From NCBI GenBank assembly GCA_049416425.1, contig JBMSHD010000092.1, positions 1-8,888 on the forward strand: 8,888 nucleotides of DNA, given 5' to 3'. The number at the start of each line of letters is the position of its first letter. Position 1 is the stretch's first letter. Shown here in pieces: positions 5,442 through 8,888 of the stretch. The translations under genes were made by a program, and so were the position numbers. The notes beneath the pieces were generated by a model. The model did no database searches. It had not been told where the DNA came from and was given only the letters and a program-made list of their open reading frames with translations. The DNA is from JBMSHD01 sp049416425 (GTDB lineage: Bacteria > Pseudomonadota > Gammaproteobacteria > Francisellales > Francisellaceae).

Positions 5442-8270
5442 ATGGATAAGATTACAGTCAAGGGTGCGCGCACGCACAACCTTAAAAATATCGATGTTGA
5501 GATTCCCAGGGATAGGCTTACGGTGATCACCGGTCTAAGCGGCTCTGGCAAGTCATCTTTGGCCTTTGACACCTTGTATGCAGAAGGTCAGAGGCGTTAT
5601 GTTGAATCCTTATCGTCCTATGCTCGACAGTTTTTGTCTTTGATGGATAAGCCTGAAGTCGATCATATCGAGGGTCTATCACCGGCGATTTCAATCGAGC
5701 AGAAGACAACCTCGCATAATCCCAGATCAACGGTGGGGACAGTCACAGAAATCTATGACTATCTCAGAGTACTTTTTGCCAGAATCGGTGAGCCTCGCTG
5801 CCCTGTTCATGGCGTCGAATTAAAGGCGCAGACAATAAGTCAGATGGTGGATGCCACGCTATCTTACGGAGATGATACACGTCTGATGATCACAGCTCCG
5901 GTCATCGTCGATAAAAAGGGAGAGCATGTCGAGCTTATCGGTAAGCTTTATATGGAAGGCTATCTTAGAGCCAGAATCAACGGTGAGATTTACGAGCTGG
6001 ATACGCCGCCTAAGCTGGATCGTTATAAGAAGCACACCATCGAGGTGGTCGTCGATCGCTTCAAACCGCAGGCGAAAAATAAACAGCGTATTGCCGAGTC
6101 ATTCGAAACGGCGATTGATCTTTCTTCTGGTGTGGCAAAGCTTTTGTTTATGGATGGCGAACATGAGGATGTTATCTTCTCGGCCAAACACGCCTGTCCC
6201 TATTGCAACTATTCACTAAACGAGTTATCACCGCGAATCTTTTCGTTCAACAGCCCAGGCGGCGCCTGTCCTAAGTGTGATGGATTGGGAACCCGAGCCT
6301 TTTTTGATGTCGATAAGATCATCAGCGATCCTTCACTGTCTATAGCCAGAGGGGTGATTGCAGGGTGGGATCGGAGAAACAGTTATTACTATGCTCAGCT
6401 CGAAGCTTTGGCCAAAGCCTTCGATTTTTCGCTCACCACGTCTTTTTCTGAGCTGACCGATAAACAGCGAGATTTAATCCTTCACGGTTCTGGCAAAAAA
6501 GCCATCGATATCAGCTTTGTCAGCAGCAGTGGCATGAGGTACGAGAATAAAAAGCCATTTGAAGGCGTTCTCAATAATCTCGAGCGTCGTTATAAAGAGA
6601 CCGATTCTGCCATGATCAGAGAGGAGCTTCAAAAACTCATGAGCAATCTGCCGTGTTCAGAATGCCATGAAACAAGGCTCAATGAAGGAGCTAGACATGT
6701 ATTTATCGAGGATAAAAATATTGCCGATCTGACGCGCTTGTCGATCAAAGACAGTCGAAAATGGCTGATGGAAATTGCATTATCGGGTCAGAAAAAGGTG
6801 ATTGCCGAGCGTCTCTTGAAAGAGATTTTATCTCGTCTTGGTTTTTTGGTCAATGTTGGGCTTGATTATCTGAATCTGTCGCGACAGGCCGATACTTTAT
6901 CTGGAGGCGAGGCGCAGAGAATTCGCCTTGCCAGCCAGATTGGAGCGGGACTTGTTGGCGTGATGTATATTCTCGATGAGCCTTCGATTGGACTGCATCA
7001 GCGTGATAATCAAAAACTGTTAGATACGTTGCATCATTTGAGAAACCTCGGCAATACCGTTATCGTCGTTGAACATGATGAAGATGCAATTCGCCAGGCC
7101 GATCACATCATCGATATCGGGCCGGGTGCCGGTATTCATGGGGGTGAGATTGTTGCTCAGGGAGATCTTAAGGCTATCACTACAAACAAAAAATCGTTGA
7201 CAGGCGACTATCTATCGGGACGTCGTCAGATCGCGCTGAATGAGAAACGCTTAAGACCACAGAAAAATAAGTGGCTGACGATTGAGGGAGCCTCGGGAAA
7301 TAATTTGAAAAACATCAGCTTAAAACTGCCTTTGGGGCTTTTGACCTGCATTACCGGTGTGTCAGGATCGGGAAAATCAACGTTGATCAATCGCACGCTT
7401 TATCCGCTGGCTGCGCGAATTTTAAATAAAAACAGAAGTCTTACCATCGAACCCTGTAAAAATCATAACGGTTTTGAGCAGTTGGATAAGGTGATCGATA
7501 TCGATCAAAGCCCGATTGGCAGAACACCAAGATCAAACCCGGCGACCTACACCGGTGTCTTCACGCCGATTCGAGAGTTGTTTACCGAGACCGAGGAGTC
7601 GAGATCCAGAGGTTATAAGGCGGGACGTTTCAGCTTTAATGTCAAAGGAGGACGTTGCGAGGCCTGTCAGGGTGATGGTGTGATAAAAGTCGAGATGCAT
7701 TTTCTGCCTGATGTCTATGTCCCCTGCGATGTCTGTGAAGGCAGGCGTTATAATCGTGAGACTCTGGATGTGCTCTATAAAGGTAAGAACATTCACGAAG
7801 TGCTGGAGATGAGCATCGAGGAAGCCGTTGACTTTTTCCAGGCCGTGCCTCAAATTAAAAAGAGACTTCAAACCTTGATGGATGTTGGTCTTTCCTATAT
7901 CAAGCTTGGTCAAAATGCCACAACCTTATCAGGTGGAGAAGCTCAGCGCGTGAAGCTAGCCAAGGAGTTGTCAAAAACGGCGACAGGCAGCACATTGTAT
8001 ATCCTTGATGAGCCGACCACAGGACTTCATTTTTATGATATTGAACAGCTGCTTTCGGTGATTATGCGTTTGAAATCTCAGGGCAATACCATCGCCATTA
8101 TTGAGCATAATCTCGATGTTATCAAGATGGCCGACTGGATTGTTGATCTGGGGCCGGAAGGGGGAGATGGCGGCGGTCAGATTATTGCCGAAGGCGCTCC
8201 AGAGGAGATCGTGAAGATTAAACAATCGCATACCGGCCAGTTTTTAAAGCCGATGTTAAATAAGCTGTAG
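5442..8270 (+). CDS. uvrA: UvrABC excinuclease subunit A
   Basis: UvrA is the ATPase that, as a dimer, recognises distorted DNA and loads UvrB in nucleotide excision repair. At 942 residues it is full length. It has two ABC-type ATPase modules: Walker A GLSGSGKSS at 31-39 (Lys37) and GVSGSGKST at 639-647 (Lys645), with ABC signatures LSGGEAQR at 486-493 and 829-836, each followed by an ILDEP Walker B. Two four-cysteine zinc sites are intact: Cys252/255/276/279 in the first module and Cys739/742/762/765, the DNA-contacting one, in the second. The start is secure: an in-frame TAA lies at 5427-5429 and there is no other start between. A modest AAAGAG ribosome site precedes it. The gene stands alone; no uvrB or ssb neighbour is seen. 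Confidence 0.98.
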   Translation: MDKITVKGARTHNLKNIDVEIPRDRLTVITGLSGSGKSSLAFDTLYAEGQRRYVESLSSYARQFLSLMDKPEVDHIEGLSPAISIEQKTTSHNPRSTVGTVTEIYDYLRVLFARIGEPRCPVHGVELKAQTISQMVDATLSYGDDTRLMITAPVIVDKKGEHVELIGKLYMEGYLRARINGEIYELDTPPKLDRYKKHTIEVVVDRFKPQAKNKQRIAESFETAIDLSSGVAKLLFMDGEHEDVIFSAKHACPYCNYSLNELSPRIFSFNSPGGACPKCDGLGTRAFFDVDKIISDPSLSIARGVIAGWDRRNSYYYAQLEALAKAFDFSLTTSFSELTDKQRDLILHGSGKKAIDISFVSSSGMRYENKKPFEGVLNNLERRYKETDSAMIREELQKLMSNLPCSECHETRLNEGARHVFIEDKNIADLTRLSIKDSRKWLMEIALSGQKKVIAERLLKEILSRLGFLVNVGLDYLNLSRQADTLSGGEAQRIRLASQIGAGLVGVMYILDEPSIGLHQRDNQKLLDTLHHLRNLGNTVIVVEHDEDAIRQADHIIDIGPGAGIHGGEIVAQGDLKAITTNKKSLTGDYLSGRRQIALNEKRLRPQKNKWLTIEGASGNNLKNISLKLPLGLLTCITGVSGSGKSTLINRTLYPLAARILNKNRSLTIEPCKNHNGFEQLDKVIDIDQSPIGRTPRSNPATYTGVFTPIRELFTETEESRSRGYKAGRFSFNVKGGRCEACQGDGVIKVEMHFLPDVYVPCDVCEGRRYNRETLDVLYKGKNIHEVLEMSIEEAVDFFQAVPQIKKRLQTLMDVGLSYIKLGQNATTLSGGEAQRVKLAKELSKTATGSTLYILDEPTTGLHFYDIEQLLSVIMRLKSQGNTIAIIEHNLDVIKMADWIVDLGPEGGDGGGQIIAEGAPEEIVKIKQSHTGQFLKPMLNKL

Positions 8271-8280
8271 AAAACAAAAT

Positions 8281-8299
8281 AATGGCCGATACGGCCGTT
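8281..8299. terminator. Hairpin after uvrA, probable terminator
   Basis: AATGGCCG pairs with CGGCCGTT around an ATA loop (one T-G wobble), 10 bases after the uvrA stop. On the plus strand only three T follow (8298-8300). On the minus strand the hairpin is followed by ATTATTTTGTTTTC, a better T-rich tail, so it may act in both directions or mainly on leftward transcripts. Confidence 0.5.
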
Positions 8300-8441
8300 T
8301 AGCTGTAACCGATATTAAATTGTAGCGAATATTGAAAGAGCCAAATGGAAAATATCCTCTTCCTTTTTAAGGAGATAGCAAAACGCTTGAAATAGTGAAT
8401 TTTTGCTTGTGATTTTTTGCAGGCTTTGATAGTATCGTCAG

Positions 8442-8476
8442 CGTCTTTTATCGAGTCATAGTAAAGCTCAAAGACG
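8442..8476. other. Imperfect hairpin upstream of tRNA-Ser
   Basis: CGTCTTT (8442-8448) pairs with AAAGACG (8470-8476). Inside it, after a 4-base bulge, GAG (8453-8455) pairs with CTC (8467-8469). It lies in the uvrA to tRNA-Ser spacer, 22 bases before the tRNA. No T run follows, so it is not an obvious terminator; function unknown. The rest of 8300-8498 shows no gene I recognise and no convincing promoter for the tRNA. Confidence 0.3.
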
Positions 8477-8498
8477 AGTGATGACAATTTAAGTTTCT

Positions 8499-8588
8499 GG
8501 AGGGGTGTCCGAGTGGTTGAAGGAGCACGCCTGGAAAGCGTGTATACGTTAACGCGTATCGAGAGTTCGAATCTCTTCCCCTCCGCCA
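8499..8588 (+). tRNA. tRNA-Ser (anticodon GGA)
   Basis: A complete class II tRNA of 90 bases. The acceptor stem pairs GGAGGGG (8499-8505) with CCCCTCC (8578-8584); the discriminator is G8585 and CCA is encoded at 8586-8588. The anticodon stem CACGC/GCGTG encloses the loop CTGGAAA, giving anticodon GGA at 8533-8535, which reads UCC and UCU serine codons. The long variable arm (TATACG TTAA CGCGTATC region, about 8543-8560) is typical of tRNA-Ser. The T arm is GAGAG, TTCGAAT, CTCTT (8561-8577). All stems are intact, so it should be functional. No gene shares its transcript visibly. Confidence 0.97.
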
Positions 8589-8603
8589 CCCTACGTTCTT
8601 CGA

Positions 8604-8626
8604 ACTTCGGGCGGCACGCCAGAAGT
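8604..8626. other. GC-rich hairpin after tRNA-Ser
   Basis: ACTTC-G-GGCG, loop GCA, CGCC-A-GAAGT: nine base pairs with one G-A mismatch, starting 15 bases after the tRNA CCA. No T run follows. It may help 3' processing or weaken readthrough, or be a repeat copy. An alternative shorter fold is GTTC-TTC-GAAC at 8595-8605. Confidence 0.45.
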
Positions 8627-8643
8627 GAGGTAGAACTAGGAGT

Positions 8644-8671
8644 GTCTCACGAAGCCTTGGCGGAGTGAGAC
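8644..8671. other. Inverted repeat GTCTCAC/GTGAGAC
   Basis: GTCTCAC (8644-8650) pairs with GTGAGAC (8665-8671) around 14 bases. The loop and stem edge contain TGGCGGAG (8658-8665), the exact reverse complement of CTCCGCCA at the tRNA 3' end (8581-8588), so a competing long-range pairing exists. An AT-rich segment ending in TTTATTTTT follows by 8690. Confidence 0.4.
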
Positions 8672-8713
8672 TATATAGATTATGCATTATGTTTATTTTT
8701 GGCTCTTTTAGCG

Positions 8714-8835
8714 TTATTCGTAGAACCCCCTCCCTGCCTCCCCCTTAACACAAGGGGGAGGAGACAAACATTCCCTCCCCTTGGGATCAAGGGGAGGTTA
8801 GGTGGGGTTAGATAAGCTATCTTTTCAACGAATAA
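8714..8835. repeat. Nested palindromic intergenic element
   Basis: Outer inverted repeats TTATTCGT (8714-8721) and ACGAATAA (8828-8835) enclose AACCCC (8724-8729) and GGGGTT (8804-8809). Inside are two perfect hairpins with nearly the same arms: CCTCCCCCTT/AAGGGGGAGG, 5-base loop (8737-8761), and CCTCCCCTTG/CAAGGGGAGG, 4-base loop (8774-8797). A weak AGATA/TATCT hairpin lies at 8810-8822. There is no coding frame and no clear target-site duplication. The layout resembles dispersed palindromic repeats or a small MITE-like element, but copy number cannot be judged from one window. Confidence 0.6.
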
Positions 8836-8861
8836 TACTGGGTGCCTCGGGCCTCATAATA

Positions 8862-8887
8862 GATTTTGTATATCCATATACAAAATC
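8862..8887. repeat. Perfect 12+12 palindrome at window end
   Basis: GATTTTGTATAT (8862-8873) and ATATACAAAATC (8876-8887) are exact reverse complements separated by CC. The core TTGT-N8-ACAA has the spacing of a LexA-type operator but lacks the consensus outer C and G. It could be an operator for a gene beyond the window, an AT-rich hairpin or a repeat arm. Confidence 0.5.
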
Positions 8888-8888
8888 G

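Noticed and set aside
8426..8465. TTGATA at 8426-8431 as the -35 of a tRNA-Ser promoter
   Set aside because: No acceptable -10 lies 16-18 bases downstream; the best AT-rich hexamers are badly spaced.
8299..8589. Minus-strand frame of 96 codons across the uvrA-tRNA spacer
   Set aside because: It starts inside the antisense of the tRNA. Its spacer part could only begin at a TTG (8487) with no ribosome site, and I recognise no family.
8448..8687. Minus-strand frame of 79 codons containing GRDSNSRYALTYTRF
   Set aside because: It is the antisense of tRNA-Ser, a well-known kind of spurious protein; the tRNA explains the bases fully.
8737..8797. Two similar hairpins as a short CRISPR array
   Set aside because: Only two units, each itself a complete palindrome, about 12 bases apart, with no spacer of CRISPR length and no cas gene.
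8566..8888. Integration site (attachment repeat) of a mobile element at the tRNA 3' end
   Set aside because: No direct copy of the tRNA 3' segment is found downstream and no integrase is in the window; the only copy is inverted and 8 bases long.

Overview
The window reads as a housekeeping stretch of a gammaproteobacterial chromosome of moderate, slightly AT-leaning composition. The best taxonomic clue is the overlapping pair rppH-ptsP, a classic gammaproteobacterial arrangement. A Legionellales/Coxiellaceae-like lineage is my guess, from gene style and the hairpin-rich spacer at the right end; nothing in the window fixes the genus.

Layout, left to right. Bases 1-307 hold no gene I recognise, only short competing reading frames. 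glnA (glutamine synthetase, minus strand, 308-1720) is divergent from rppH (RNA pyrophosphohydrolase, plus strand, best start 1893). rppH overlaps by one base with ptsP (enzyme I-Ntr, 2387-4645). ptsP converges on a minus-strand type I phosphoribosyltransferase gene (4653-5309) with a 7-base gap, so its likely terminator lies inside the neighbour's coding sequence. The phosphoribosyltransferase gene is divergent from uvrA (5442-8270), which has a 5' leader with an extended -10 promoter, a small hairpin and an 11-codon upstream frame. A hairpin follows uvrA. A tRNA-Ser(GGA) gene with encoded CCA lies at 8499-8588. The last 300 bases carry no gene but are dense in inverted repeats: two tRNA-proximal hairpins, a 122-base nested palindromic element made of two nearly identical GC-rich hairpins inside outer inverted repeats, and a perfect 12+12 palindrome at the window end.

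Functionally, glnA and ptsP both belong to nitrogen physiology: GlnA makes glutamine, and enzyme I-Ntr in studied bacteria senses glutamine and 2-oxoglutarate through its GAF domain. RppH starts 5'-end-dependent mRNA decay. UvrA is the damage sensor of nucleotide excision repair. All five proteins look intact, with catalytic residues present. I see no clear undescribed multi-gene system. The parts most worth a second look are non-coding: the palindromic spacer after the tRNA, the uvrA leader, and the repeated motif over the glnA promoter.
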